Source: Synechococcus sp. PCC 6312
GTDB taxonomy: Bacteria; Cyanobacteriota; Cyanobacteriia; Thermosynechococcales; Thermosynechococcaceae
Length of the DNA stretch: 64,000 bases
Direction: 5' to 3'
NCBI RefSeq assembly: GCF_000316685.1
Contig: NC_019680.1
Coordinates: forward strand, 3,295,407-3,359,406
Shown here: positions 1-10,588 of the stretch, piece by piece
Layout of the letters: each line of letters begins with the position of its first letter
How positions within the stretch are numbered: the first letter of the stretch is position 1
The notes under the pieces: generated by a model
Databases searched by the model: none
Told to the model about the DNA's origin: nothing
The model's input: the letters and a program-made list of their open reading frames with translations, nothing else
Program-made: the position numbers and the translations under genes

Positions 1-789
1 GAGTTCACCCCCACTCAGCCCTCCGAACTTAGTCATTTTCAAGCTTATGCTGCTCCCCAAGGGATGACGAGCATTGCCAAACATTTAGCCCAAGGGTTAA
101 GGATTGAGCGGCAACAGCGGGTCACGATGATTCAGGTGAATCCAGACCCCCAACTTTGGCAAGTGACCACGGTCAACCCCAAGGAAGTAGCCCAGGCCTG
201 GTGGTGTAAGACCTTAGTTCTTGCGATTCCCGCCCCCCAGATCCACGAACTTTGCCGGCCCTTGAGCGATCATGGCCTGGCCCTGGAGTTTCTCCGCCAT
301 CTGGCCCAGGTGACTTACGATCCCAGTCTGACAGTGATGGTTGGCTTTGCCCCAGAGTTGAGGTCAGCTTTACCAGCCCTACCGGCCTTGGATCCGGATG
401 ATTCGCAAATTTGCTGGTGGGCCTGGGATAGCCAAAAACGACCGCAGCCAGCCCCTCCTGTGATTGTTCTCCACAGTACCCCGGACTATGCCCAGGCCAA
501 TTTTGAGGCTGTTCCCCTTGCAGATGCCGGTTATTACCTCTGGGCCTCGGTGCAGAAAAAATATGACTTACCAGATCTATTGACAGCCCCCAACTGGCTA
601 CAAGTCCATCGCTGGCGATATGCTCAAATTACTCAAGGCTATCCCAGGCCCTACCTCATTGCCCCGCTGTCACCGACTTTGATCTGTTGTGGTGATTGGT
701 GTGGCCAGACGAACCCGGCCTGGGGGTTGGGGCGGGCCTGGGCATCTGGCATGGAAACCGCAAAGTTACTCACACACCCTCTCGCCTAG
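1..789 (+). CDS. FAD-dependent amine oxidase/renalase-like oxidoreductase, C-terminal part
   Basis: The reading frame is open from base 1, so the gene starts outside the window and only about 262 C-terminal residues are visible; the ATG at 64 is internal. The tail carries a GDWCG segment followed by a Gly-rich stretch and a SGMETAKLL helix. This is the usual C-terminal FAD-binding signature of the monoamine oxidase/renalase-like flavoproteins. The N-terminal dinucleotide-binding motif would lie upstream and cannot be checked. Cyanobacteria commonly carry such a renalase-like protein of unknown substrate. The family call is fairly secure, the substrate is unknown. Confidence 0.75.
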   Translation, partial: EFTPTQPSELSHFQAYAAPQGMTSIAKHLAQGLRIERQQRVTMIQVNPDPQLWQVTTVNPKEVAQAWWCKTLVLAIPAPQIHELCRPLSDHGLALEFLRHLAQVTYDPSLTVMVGFAPELRSALPALPALDPDDSQICWWAWDSQKRPQPAPPVIVLHSTPDYAQANFEAVPLADAGYYLWASVQKKYDLPDLLTAPNWLQVHRWRYAQITQGYPRPYLIAPLSPTLICCGDWCGQTNPAWGLGRAWASGMETAKLLTHPLA

Positions 790-806
790 TTTTAGTTCCC
801 TAAGGA

Positions 807-983
807 CTAGTCGCTGGCTCCCTCTAGGGCCTCAGGTGTAGCATTTTCAGATTCTTTGGCCTCATTACGGTTGTCATTGAAGAAGCGGCGGCCAAAGCGA
901 CCCGGAGACCGTTTACGAAACTTGCGGGCATAGGCCTGGTTACGGAGGGCTTTTTCTTTTTTAGGATTGCGGCGTTTAGCCAT
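807..983 (-). CDS. Small basic conserved cyanobacterial protein (58 aa)
   Basis: A 58-codon frame runs on the minus strand from ATG at 983 to TAG at 807. It begins MAKRRNPKKEKALRNQAYAR, continues KFRKRSPGRFGRR, and ends in an acidic tail rich in Glu, Asn and Ala. The very basic, Lys/Arg-dense N-terminal half suggests RNA or ribosome binding. I recall similar short proteins as conserved hypotheticals in cyanobacteria, but no function is known to me. It stands alone, convergent with the flavoprotein gene upstream and divergent from ligA. Codon use resembles its neighbours and the composition is not that of random DNA, so I consider it real. Confidence 0.6.
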   Translation of the reverse strand: MAKRRNPKKEKALRNQAYARKFRKRSPGRFGRRFFNDNRNEAKESENATPEALEGASD

Positions 984-1151
984 GCTGACCTCTAGGTAAT
1001 TGGGCAGTGAACGGTGGAGGAAGAAAATAAACTCAAATAACTATGAAGCTGAGTGGGGAAAACCAGAGCCTCATAATTTGCGCGAATAACCATTGTACCC
1101 GATTTAATTTGATTCTCGGATAGTTTTTGGGGTGAGTGTCAGATACTCTGG

Positions 1152-1180
1152 TTGACATTGAGCCTATCTGACCCTATAAC
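1152..1180 (+). promoter_or_regulatory. Near-consensus sigma-70 promoter upstream of ligA
   Basis: TTGACA at 1152-1157 and TATAAC at 1175-1180 are separated by exactly 17 bases, a near-perfect housekeeping promoter. It lies 73 bases before the ligA start and faces it, so it probably drives ligA. Transcription start was not observed. Confidence 0.6.
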
Positions 1181-1217
1181 TACAAAGTCTTTTGACGCTT
1201 CAACGCCTAACTATTGA

Positions 1218-3332
<2,115 letters not shown>

Positions 3333-3527
3333 GCAAATATCCGTAAAATCACGGTACATCTTCTTAAGCTTCCCAAATAGGCTAGGGAATAGGGATATTG
3401 TCTCGGCTATGCAAACTGCTGACTTTTGTGATGGTGACTCATCATGATTGTCATAAGCATTTGTGCCACGGATGAGCCAGCCAATAAACCACTAAATCAT
3501 ACACATAGGGGGACATGTTGCGAACTC

Positions 3528-4253
3528 ATGGTTGTATCTCAAAATACGGTTGCTCATCTTACCAGTCGTAATATGCTCCAGCCTCTTGCTACCCAAACTC
3601 TTCGCGAACGCCATCCTCAACGCCGAAATCACTTTAGTGTGGAGGATCATTTTCACTTTAATCGGGAGCAGGGCACAATCCATGACTGGCATCAAGCTCG
3701 GAACATCCTTGTTACCGAAGATTTTATCGTGGGTATGATCACTGGCCTGGAGCAGGAAGTTGGCCCCGCCTCAACCTTGGTGATGTACAAAATTGGGGAA
3801 GAGTGGGGCTTAAAAGATGCCGACTTTTTTCAACGAAACTTCCGACAAGAATATAACCGCGAATTGCGCCAAACCAATTTGAGCTTTTTGTTCGAGGCCT
3901 GGTGGTGGCCCTTTGTCACCCAAGGGTGGGGCAATTGGGATATTGATTTATCGGAGCAGAAAAATGGCTTTATGTTTATCAATATCTTTGATTCTGTTGT
4001 TGCTCGAACCTTAGGGGATGTGGGAAAACCGGTTTGCTATCTTTATGCCGGCATGTTTGCTGGATTTTTCACGGGCCTGATTAAAAAATCCCTCGGTTGT
4101 ATCGAAATTCAATGCTATGCGATGGGGGAAACCTACTGTAAATTTCTGGTGGGTAAGCAGGAACGGATTGATGCCGCTTCATTCTGGCAAAACGAAGGTG
4201 CCTCCGCAAGCGATATCGAAAAACGGATGAAAAATGGGCAACTTTCCCCCTAG
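3528..4253 (+). CDS. V4R-domain protein, likely photosystem II assembly factor (Slr0144/Slr0147-like)
   Basis: The C-terminal two thirds form a V4R (4-vinyl reductase-type) domain, ending in the typical pattern LGCIEIQCYAMGETYCKF. That segment contains three cysteines, a usual small-molecule or metal-binding signature. V4R proteins occur in the Synechocystis slr0144-slr0152 cluster, reported to affect photosystem II assembly together with a phycobilisome-like protein. Here the next two genes are also phycobilisome-like, which supports the same role. The frame is open back to 3444; I prefer ATG 3528 because residues before it look non-conserved, but no good ribosome-binding site decides this, and ATG 3570 is possible. 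Ligand and exact role are inferred. Confidence 0.75.
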   Translation: MVVSQNTVAHLTSRNMLQPLATQTLRERHPQRRNHFSVEDHFHFNREQGTIHDWHQARNILVTEDFIVGMITGLEQEVGPASTLVMYKIGEEWGLKDADFFQRNFRQEYNRELRQTNLSFLFEAWWWPFVTQGWGNWDIDLSEQKNGFMFINIFDSVVARTLGDVGKPVCYLYAGMFAGFFTGLIKKSLGCIEIQCYAMGETYCKFLVGKQERIDAASFWQNEGASASDIEKRMKNGQLSP

Positions 4254-4361
4254 TCGCAAAAGTTTTTCTGGGTGATGGAGTGTATTTTTGAACATGAGAT
4301 TTGAGATTGATTTTTAACTTTATCAGCCTTAACCCTGCTGTTATTAATCTGGAGGATGACT

Positions 4362-4835
4362 ATGTTAACTCAACTAGATCGCTTGACCACAGAAGCCGAT
4401 GGCCGGTTTGCAACTGCGGCAGAGTTAAAATTTCTGCGAGACTATTTAGATACTGTGGATGAGCGGGTCGAAACCTATAAGAAAATTGGTGCAGCAGCAG
4501 ACAGTATGGTCTCGGAAATCCAACAGCGGCAGTTGTCAGCTAAATCCAGTTGCTACACATTTAGCGGCAAGGATCAAGCCAGTATTTGTCGCCGGGACTT
4601 AACCAATGCGATTCGTCTTAGTGCCACCGCGATGTTGTTTGCAGATTTGGATTTACTCCGGGACGGCTTTCTGCTTTGGTATCGCACCATTGTCAAGTCC
4701 TTTAACTATAGCCACATGGCTGAAAACACCTATGGCAAACAACTGCCAGACATGATGAAAAAACTGTTATCCCCCTTGGAATACACCTATATGCAACCCA
4801 TCTTGTCCTTGAATCATTCGATTTTGTCCCAGTAA
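4362..4835 (+). CDS. Phycobilisome-like (allophycocyanin-fold) protein, copy 1
   Basis: This 157-aa protein has the length and helical pattern of an allophycocyanin subunit but diverges from the true light-harvesting subunits. It begins with a LTRLTTEADGRF-type globin-fold entry, close to the ADAEARYL region of ApcA. Cys76 is followed by RRD, matching the C-x-R-D motif that attaches and orients the bilin in phycobiliproteins. Chromophore binding is therefore plausible. GGAGG at 4351-4355 lies directly against ATG 4356 but is well spaced from ATG 4362, so I chose the latter. It follows the V4R gene and precedes a paralogue. The likely role, by analogy with the Synechocystis slr0144 cluster, is photosystem II assembly or pigment handling. 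Confidence 0.8.
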   Translation: MLTQLDRLTTEADGRFATAAELKFLRDYLDTVDERVETYKKIGAAADSMVSEIQQRQLSAKSSCYTFSGKDQASICRRDLTNAIRLSATAMLFADLDLLRDGFLLWYRTIVKSFNYSHMAENTYGKQLPDMMKKLLSPLEYTYMQPILSLNHSILSQ

Positions 4836-4844
4836 ACTTTGGTC

Positions 4845-4919
4845 GGGAGACGGTTTAATGGCGGTTAATTAACTCATGCCTGGCATTGATCTTAAACAGC
4901 TTTTTAGTTGCCGTCTCCC
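4845..4919. repeat. Inverted repeat between the two phycobilisome-like genes
   Basis: GGGAGACGG at 4845-4853 is perfectly complementary to CCGTCTCCC at 4911-4919. The 57-base loop contains a second palindrome, ATGCCTGGCAT at 4876-4886. In RNA this could form a branched hairpin just after the first gene's stop, perhaps setting the ratio of the two products or acting as a weak terminator. No strong U-tract follows the right arm. Confidence 0.55.
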
Positions 4920-4979
4920 CCAGTAGCTTCTTAAATGCGCGCTGGCCAAAACAAACGATTATTTCACAGGAAAATATTA

Positions 4980-5450
4980 ATGTTTAAGCAGTTAACCCGT
5001 TTAGCCAATGAAGCCGATGGTCGATTTGCTAGCCCCTCCGAATTAAAATTTCTCAAAGACTACCTAGAAACCGTAGAGACGCGCATGAGTGCCTACAGCA
5101 AAGTTCGGGATGCTGAGACGACCATTACGGAGAAATTAGGCGCTACCCTGCAGTCCCAAAGTCCTTACATTTTCCAGAAAGGCAAGCAGGACTATAGTGC
5201 CGTCTGTCAACGAGATCGCCAGCACGTTTTACGGATATCGGCCACCTCCATGCTTTTTGATGACTTAGATTCTTTACGGGAAGGCTTCCTCCTCTGGTAT
5301 CGAACAATCATCAAAGCCTTTCGGGATGAAAAAGCCTCCCAGGCCACCTACAAAGTTCTACCCAAGATCGTGAATGAACACTTGACTCCAGAAGAGGCCA
5401 AACTGATGCAGCCCGCCTTAGAGCTAGATAAATCCATCTTGGGTGAATAA
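4980..5450 (+). CDS. Phycobilisome-like (allophycocyanin-fold) protein, copy 2
   Basis: This 156-aa protein is a paralogue of the preceding gene. The shared segments include EADGRF, ELKFLKDYLE, RISATSMLF and the REGFLLWYRTI region. Cys76 followed by QRD again matches the bilin-attachment motif, at the identical position to copy 1. The frame extends back to 4935, but AGGA at 4969-4972 suits ATG 4980, where similarity to copy 1 also begins. The two copies differ by more than half of their residues, so the duplication is old and they may form a heterodimer like alpha and beta subunits. True light-harvesting function is unlikely because no linker or apc operon is nearby. Confidence 0.8.
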   Translation: MFKQLTRLANEADGRFASPSELKFLKDYLETVETRMSAYSKVRDAETTITEKLGATLQSQSPYIFQKGKQDYSAVCQRDRQHVLRISATSMLFDDLDSLREGFLLWYRTIIKAFRDEKASQATYKVLPKIVNEHLTPEEAKLMQPALELDKSILGE

Positions 5451-5534
5451 CATCCAGTCACAACTCCCCAGGCCCCGCGAACAATGGCAAAATCAGTAGG
5501 CGATGGAATTATGGGACTGTTTTAAGGAATTGGC

Positions 5535-7061
5535 ATGGCTGAGGCAACGGATCACAGTGGCTCTGGGTTAGAAGAGATTAAAGCAACTCGTCGCGAAAAG
5601 GTGGCCAAACTACGGGATTTGGGAATTAACCCCTATGCCTACCAGTTTGATCGCACTCATTCCGCCGCCCAACTCCAGGCCCAGTACGTTGATCTCAAGG
5701 ATGGGGAAACGGTAGATGTGCAAGTGGCGGTGGCCGGGCGCATCCTGAATCGGCGGGTGTTTGGCAAATTAGCTTTTTTTACTCTTCAAGATGAAAGCGA
5801 TACAATTCAGCTTTATTTAGATAAACAAACAATCCAGGCCAACATGGGCGAAACCGACCCCCAGGCCTTTGATCACCTCAAGCAACTCACCGATGCCGGG
5901 GATATTTTGGGAGCAGTTGGCACCATTAAGCGCACCGAAAAAGGCGAACTCTCGGTTTATGTCCACACCTACACAATTCTGACCAAATCCCTCCTGCCTC
6001 TTCCCGACAAATGGCATGGCCTGACCGATGTCGAAAAACGCTATCGCCAACGCTATGTGGATTTAATCGTTAACCCCCAAGTCCGGCAAACCTTTCGTCA
6101 ACGGGCCTTGATCACCGCCGCTATCCGCCGTTACTTAGATGAACAGGGCTTTATTGAAATTGAAACACCTGTTTTGCAAGCTGAAGCGGGGGGAGCCGAA
6201 GCTAGGCCCTTTATTACCTATCACAACACCCTAGAAATGCAACTCTATTTACGCGTTGCCCCGGAATTACACTTAAAACGCTTGATAGTGGGTGGCTTTG
6301 AGAAAATCTTTGAAATGGGTCGTCTTTTCCGCAATGAAGGCATCTCAACTCGCCACAACCCGGAATTTACCAGCATTGAAATTTACCAGGCCTATGCTGA
6401 CTACACCGAGATGATGACCTTGACGGAAACTCTGATTACCTATGCCGCCGAAACTGTTTTAGGCACGCTTCAGATCAACTACCAAGGCCAAAAAATTGAT
6501 TTAACTCCTCCTTGGCGGCGCGTCACGATGTTTGATGTGGTGCAGGAAGCTACGGGGATGGATTTTCGCAAGTTTAGGAATCTCACTGAAGCCAAAGCTG
6601 CTGCCCAAAATGCTGGAATTAAAGATGTAGAAAAATGCGACACCATTGGCCGAGTTTTGAATGAAGCCTTTGAGCAAGCGGTCGAACCCAATTTAATTCA
6701 GCCCACCTTTGTCCTTGATTACCCGGTGGAAATTTCTCCCCTCGCCAAACCCCATCGATCCCAACCTGGCCTGGTGGAACGGTTTGAATTGTTTATTGTT
6801 GGGCGCGAGACAGCTAATAGTTTTTCAGAGTTAACCGATGCCGTGGATCAGCGTCAACGTCTAGAAGCACAAGCTGCCCGTAAAGAAGCCGGAGACTTAG
6901 AAGCCCACAGCATTGATGAAGATTTCCTCGCTGCCTTAGAACAGGGGATGCCACCCACCGGGGGCCTGGGGATTGGGATTGATCGGCTGGTGATGTTGTT
7001 GACCGATTCCCCCAGTATTCGCGATGTGATTGCTTTTCCCCTGCTGCGCCCAGAAACTTAG
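5535..7061 (+). CDS. lysS: Lysyl-tRNA synthetase, class II
   Basis: This enzyme charges tRNA-Lys with lysine for translation. The 508-aa protein has an N-terminal OB anticodon-binding domain (about residues 60-170) and a class II catalytic core. Visible core motifs are the RYVDLI segment and the FRQRALI region, motif 2 with FRNEGIS.RHNPEF, and motif 3 ending [13 protein letters not shown] near the C-terminus. AAGGA lies about nine bases before ATG 5535. Length is normal. Codons resemble the neighbouring genes. There is no sign of the PoxA/GenX short form. It stands alone after the phycobilisome-like pair. Confidence 0.97.
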   Translation: MAEATDHSGSGLEEIKATRREKVAKLRDLGINPYAYQFDRTHSAAQLQAQYVDLKDGETVDVQVAVAGRILNRRVFGKLAFFTLQDESDTIQLYLDKQTIQANMGETDPQAFDHLKQLTDAGDILGAVGTIKRTEKGELSVYVHTYTILTKSLLPLPDKWHGLTDVEKRYRQRYVDLIVNPQVRQTFRQRALITAAIRRYLDEQGFIEIETPVLQAEAGGAEARPFITYHNTLEMQLYLRVAPELHLKRLIVGGFEKIFEMGRLFRNEGISTRHNPEFTSIEIYQAYADYTEMMTLTETLITYAAETVLGTLQINYQGQKIDLTPPWRRVTMFDVVQEATGMDFRKFRNLTEAKAAAQNAGIKDVEKCDTIGRVLNEAFEQAVEPNLIQPTFVLDYPVEISPLAKPHRSQPGLVERFELFIVGRETANSFSELTDAVDQRQRLEAQAARKEAGDLEAHSIDEDFLAALEQGMPPTGGLGIGIDRLVMLLTDSPSIRDVIAFPLLRPET

Positions 7062-7085
7062 GCCCTTTTTAAACCCAAAACCCAA

Positions 7086-7520
7086 CTAAATAAACCGCAC
7101 CGTGCCACTGGGGCCAATACTGACACTACCGTGAACATTGGGGTTATTGGCTTTTGTTGCGGCGATATTGATCGTTAGGGTATTTGTACTGGCATTGAAA
7201 TTGGAAGTGCTGAACATTAGGGGAGTTCCACCACTGTTATAAATCAGGATATTCACATCATTGACATAGTTCTTAATGGAAGGAAATGAAAAAGACCTTG
7301 ACTTTCCAGGAGCTAGAGTATCGTTTTTAGCATTACCTTCACCGGCCACAACTGGTACACCAGAGTTGTTCACAACAATTACGGTTAACGCTCGACTGGG
7401 AGTAATTTTAGTTTGGGCCAGCACCTGAGCATCAAAGAATTGTGGGACAAAGATCGCCGGAGTACCAAATCCCAGGCCAGCCAAAGCAACAGATAAAACA
7501 ATGGGCTTCCACGTAACCAT
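7086..7520 (-). CDS. Secreted hypothetical protein (about 144 aa)
   Basis: I do not recognise this gene. The product has a basic start and a hydrophobic segment (PIVLSVALAGLGFG) followed by a possible cleavage region near VLAQ, so it is probably exported. The mature part is rich in Asn, Ser, Thr and Val, with repeated short beta-like stretches. These are features of a small all-beta extracellular or periplasmic domain. It is convergent with lysS, 24 bases apart. The frame also opens at a GTG at 7544; I prefer ATG 7520 because the signal peptide starts there. No function can be given. Confidence 0.6.
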   Translation of the reverse strand: MVTWKPIVLSVALAGLGFGTPAIFVPQFFDAQVLAQTKITPSRALTVIVVNNSGVPVVAGEGNAKNDTLAPGKSRSFSFPSIKNYVNDVNILIYNSGGTPLMFSTSNFNASTNTLTINIAATKANNPNVHGSVSIGPSGTVRFI

Positions 7521-7639
7521 AACTAACGATCCAAACACGATCACATTCAGATTACCCCCCGGCCCAGTCGATAACCTGAATCTCCATAAATCTTTTATCT
7601 TGTCAGGCTTGACGTTGCTTGACCAACAATTCCAGGCCT

Positions 7640-7735
7640 GGAGCTATCAAGCCTCAAACCAGTGTTGGAGATCCTTAGACTGTAAGTCTGCCACTGAGCT
7701 AAGATCACGGAGTTGCATCCTCCAAACCTATTCCT
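7640..7735 (-). other. tRNA-like degenerate sequence or regulatory stem-loop
   Basis: On the minus strand this gap reads TTAGCTCAGTGGCAGAC, a close match to a tRNA D-arm consensus, followed by an anticodon-like hairpin (AGACT, AGTCT arms). A T-arm-like GGTTTGAGGC follows about 25 bases later. No 7-bp acceptor stem closes the structure and the T-stem does not pair, so it is not a functional tRNA as read. It may be a tRNA relic, or a hairpin in the leader of tldD. Low confidence in any specific meaning. Confidence 0.25.
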
Positions 7736-7743
7736 CATTGCCC

Positions 7744-9219
7744 ATGACTCCTCTGGCTGCCCCTGTCTTAGCACCACCTCTCGAAGCTCCTGATCTGGCC
7801 CAGGCTTTAACCCAAATTAATACCCAAGCCGAATGGATTAGCTTACGTTACGTCCAAGAACAAACCACCACGCGCTCGGTTCGTGATGGCAACCCCCAAG
7901 TGAATCACCATGATCTCTCGGCCGGGGTGATGATTGAGGTTTTGGTGAATGGGCAACTGGGCTATGGGGCCGGTAATCGCTTGGATCGAGAGAGTTTGCA
8001 GCAAGCCGCAGATCGTGCCTATCAACAAGCCTTAAGAGCCTCGCAGTGGAGTTTGTCCCCTGTATCAGTGGCGATTCGGCCGGCTGTAGTCGGGGAATAT
8101 CGAGGTTATGGACAGGATGCCTTGGGTGCCTTGGGGCCGGGGGAAATTAACGAACTCTTGCAAAAAATTTGTCAAACCCTGAAAGTCTCAGAAAAAATTG
8201 TCCAAACCACGGCCCTGATGCAAACCGTAGCCACCACATCCCATTGGGTCAGCAGCAATGGTGGGAATATTCGCCAAGACGTTCTCCAGGCCATCACCCA
8301 CTATGCCGCCACGGCCCAAGATGGAGCCAATATTCAACAACGAACTGACAATGGGATGTTTGCCCGTTGCTATCAAGCTGGCCTGGAGGTTTTGGCAGCG
8401 GAATTGGTCTTAGAACGGGCCGCAAAGATTGGCAGTCAAGCTCTGGAATTGTTAACCGCCGCTGAATGTCCGACTACGACCACAAATTTGGTACTGGCTC
8501 CGGATCAAATGATGCTACAAATCCATGAAAGTATTGGCCATCCCTTGGAGTTGGATCGGATTTTGGGCGATGAGCGCAATTATGCCGGCAGTAGTTTTGT
8601 CAAGTTAGAGGATTTTGGGCAGTTGGTCTATGGCTCACCCTTACTCAATGTCACCTTTGATCCGACTGTCCCGACCGAGTTAGCCAGTTATGGGTTTGAT
8701 GATGGCGGTGTACCGGCCCAACGAGAATACCTGATTAAAGAAGGAATTTTGCTGCGGGGCCTGGGGAGTGCGGAAAGTCAGTTGCGCTCTGGGGTTCCGG
8801 GGGTTGCTAACTTACGAGCCTGTTCCTGGAATCGGCCGCCCATTGATCGGATGGCCAATTTGAATCTTGAACCGGGAAGTAGGAGTTGGCAAGAGATCAT
8901 TGGCAATATTGAACAGGGCATTTACATGGAATCCAACCGCTCTTGGTCTATTGATGACTATCGGCTCAAGTTTCAGTTTGGCTGTGAATATGCGCGGGAA
9001 ATTAACAACGGGCAATTGGGGCAAGTCCTCCGTAATCCCAACTATCGAGGCGCAACACCCAACTTCTGGGGGAATCTGATTGCGGTGGGGGATCAATCAA
9101 CTCTAGGGATTTTTGGCACACCTTATTGCGGGAAAGGGGAACCTAATCAAGCAATTCGGGTCGGTCATGCCTCGCCCGTCTGTGCCTTTGCCAATATTGA
9201 AGTTTTTGGCGGACATTAA
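7744..9219 (+). CDS. tldD: TldD-family metalloprotease
   Basis: TldD/PmbA proteins are zinc-dependent proteases that process modified peptides and help degrade unfolded peptides. This 491-aa protein has the TldD HExxxH zinc motif (His261, Glu262, His266). It is followed by an ELDRILGDE segment and the C-terminal beta-rich core typical of the family. The frame continues upstream to 7501, but those codons overlap the divergent gene and the tRNA-like sequence and show no similarity to the family. ATG 7744 gives a normal length. Eight bases separate its stop from hpnA, suggesting co-transcription. No pmbA partner is visible in the window. Confidence 0.9.
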   Translation: MTPLAAPVLAPPLEAPDLAQALTQINTQAEWISLRYVQEQTTTRSVRDGNPQVNHHDLSAGVMIEVLVNGQLGYGAGNRLDRESLQQAADRAYQQALRASQWSLSPVSVAIRPAVVGEYRGYGQDALGALGPGEINELLQKICQTLKVSEKIVQTTALMQTVATTSHWVSSNGGNIRQDVLQAITHYAATAQDGANIQQRTDNGMFARCYQAGLEVLAAELVLERAAKIGSQALELLTAAECPTTTTNLVLAPDQMMLQIHESIGHPLELDRILGDERNYAGSSFVKLEDFGQLVYGSPLLNVTFDPTVPTELASYGFDDGGVPAQREYLIKEGILLRGLGSAESQLRSGVPGVANLRACSWNRPPIDRMANLNLEPGSRSWQEIIGNIEQGIYMESNRSWSIDDYRLKFQFGCEYAREINNGQLGQVLRNPNYRGATPNFWGNLIAVGDQSTLGIFGTPYCGKGEPNQAIRVGHASPVCAFANIEVFGGH

Positions 9220-9227
9220 GCTAAACC

Positions 9228-10217
9228 ATGGGCCAGATTGCATTTGTGACCGGGGGCAGTGGCTTTGTGGGGGCCAATTTAATTCGCTTACTGCAAGAAC
9301 AAGGCTGGCTGGTCAAAGCACTTGTCCGTAACCCTCAGCAAGCCATCACCCTTGAGGGCCTGGACATTGAACTGATTTCTGGGGATTTGAATCAGCCGAA
9401 CTTAAGTCAGGTCATGACCGGCTGCCAGGCCCTGTTTCATGTCGCGGCCCACTACAGCTTATGGAGAAAGGATGAGAAACAACTCTATGAGAGCAATGTT
9501 TTAGGAACCAGAAATATTCTCAAAGCTGCCCACATTGCCGGAGTTGAACGCGTTGTCTATACCAGTTCTGTCGCTGCGATTGGGGTTGATCCAAGTGGAA
9601 AACCGGGAACAGAAGCCTATCAAAGTCCTCCAGAAAAGTTAATTAGTGCCTATAAAAAATCTAAATATTGGGCGGAACAGGAAGCGCACCAGGCCATTAA
9701 AAACGGTCAAGATATTGTTATTGTCAACCCCACCACACCCATCGGTCCTTGGGATGTCAAACCCACACCAACCGGAGATTTAATTGTCCGGTTTTTACGC
9801 AATCAAATGCCAGCTTATGTGGACACGGGGTTAAATTTAATCCATGTCCGGGATGTGGCCTGGGGGCATCTACTCGCCTATGCAAAGGGAAAAACTGGAG
9901 AGCGTTATATTCTTGGCCATCAAAACCTGAGCCTGAAAGAGATTTTAGAGAAATTGGCTGCTATGACTGGAAAAGCGGCTCCAAAAGTGACCATTCCCGT
10001 AATTGTGCCGTTAATTGTGGCCTGGATTGATGAAATGGTGTTGGGGCAGTTGGGAAAAACGCCAAGTGTGCCGGTGGATGGAGTCTTAATGTCAAAACAA
10101 AAGATGTATTACGACGCTTCCAAGGCCATCAATGAGCTAGATTTACCCCAAACTTCGGTAGATCAAGCTCTCAAAGAAGCCATTAAATGGTTTTTAGCGC
10201 ATGGGTATGCTAAGTAA
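9228..10217 (+). CDS. hpnA: HpnA-type NAD-dependent sugar epimerase/dehydratase (hopanoid-associated)
   Basis: This is a 329-aa short-chain dehydrogenase of the extended type. The Rossmann motif TGGSGFVG is at residues 8-15. A YTSSVAA catalytic serine region and a Y-x-x-x-K motif (YKKSK) follow. The FHVAAHYSLW segment is characteristic of HpnA, the hopanoid-associated sugar epimerase. HpnA is linked to hopanoid biosynthesis clusters in bacteria, though its exact reaction is not settled. No squalene-hopene cyclase or other hpn gene is nearby, so the hopanoid link rests on family similarity only. It probably shares a transcript with tldD. Confidence 0.85.
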   Translation: MGQIAFVTGGSGFVGANLIRLLQEQGWLVKALVRNPQQAITLEGLDIELISGDLNQPNLSQVMTGCQALFHVAAHYSLWRKDEKQLYESNVLGTRNILKAAHIAGVERVVYTSSVAAIGVDPSGKPGTEAYQSPPEKLISAYKKSKYWAEQEAHQAIKNGQDIVIVNPTTPIGPWDVKPTPTGDLIVRFLRNQMPAYVDTGLNLIHVRDVAWGHLLAYAKGKTGERYILGHQNLSLKEILEKLAAMTGKAAPKVTIPVIVPLIVAWIDEMVLGQLGKTPSVPVDGVLMSKQKMYYDASKAINELDLPQTSVDQALKEAIKWFLAHGYAK

Positions 10218-10242
10218 GTTGAAGAAGGACGAGGATTCATGA

Positions 10243-10467
10243 ATGGCTACAATATGTATTGTTGAGTGGTCGGATGAAGATCAACTGTGACTAGCCACAA
10301 TTTCAGAGTTTACAAATCTTGTTATCATGCCCTGTACCTATGGAAAAACTCGTGAAGAAGCCATTCAAAAGGGCGAAGAAGTGATTGAAATGTACTTAGA
10401 CGCTTGGCGAGCAGAAGGGCAAGTCGTTCCTGAACCTAAAACACTTCATATGATGCCAACTAATTAG
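10243..10467 (+). pseudogene. HicB-type antitoxin gene interrupted by an in-frame TGA
   Basis: Reading from ATG 10243 gives a HicB-like start (IVEWSDEDQL), then TGA at 10288-10290. The same frame continues to TAG at 10465 with classic HicB features: a YGKTREEAIQKGEE helix region and a PEPKTLH end. The gene is a cyanobacterial HicB-family antitoxin of about 74 codons, where one codon (probably TGG in an LWLA context) became a stop. No hicA toxin is adjacent. A downstream ATG at 10327 could in principle give a shortened product. Most likely an inactivated orphan antitoxin. Confidence 0.75.
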
Positions 10468-10588
10468 AACCGAAACCTGAATGTAATGCTGATTAAGGAA
10501 AGACTATCTATCTGCAAGTGTGTGAGTTTAATTATTGCACTACTATAGTGAATGCAACGGGACTGGTGACATTAAACTGCACGTACTC

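Noticed and set aside
7501-7743. Upstream extension of tldD by 81 codons
   Set aside because: It overlaps the divergent secreted-protein gene and the tRNA-like sequence and has no family similarity; ATG 7744 gives a normal TldD.
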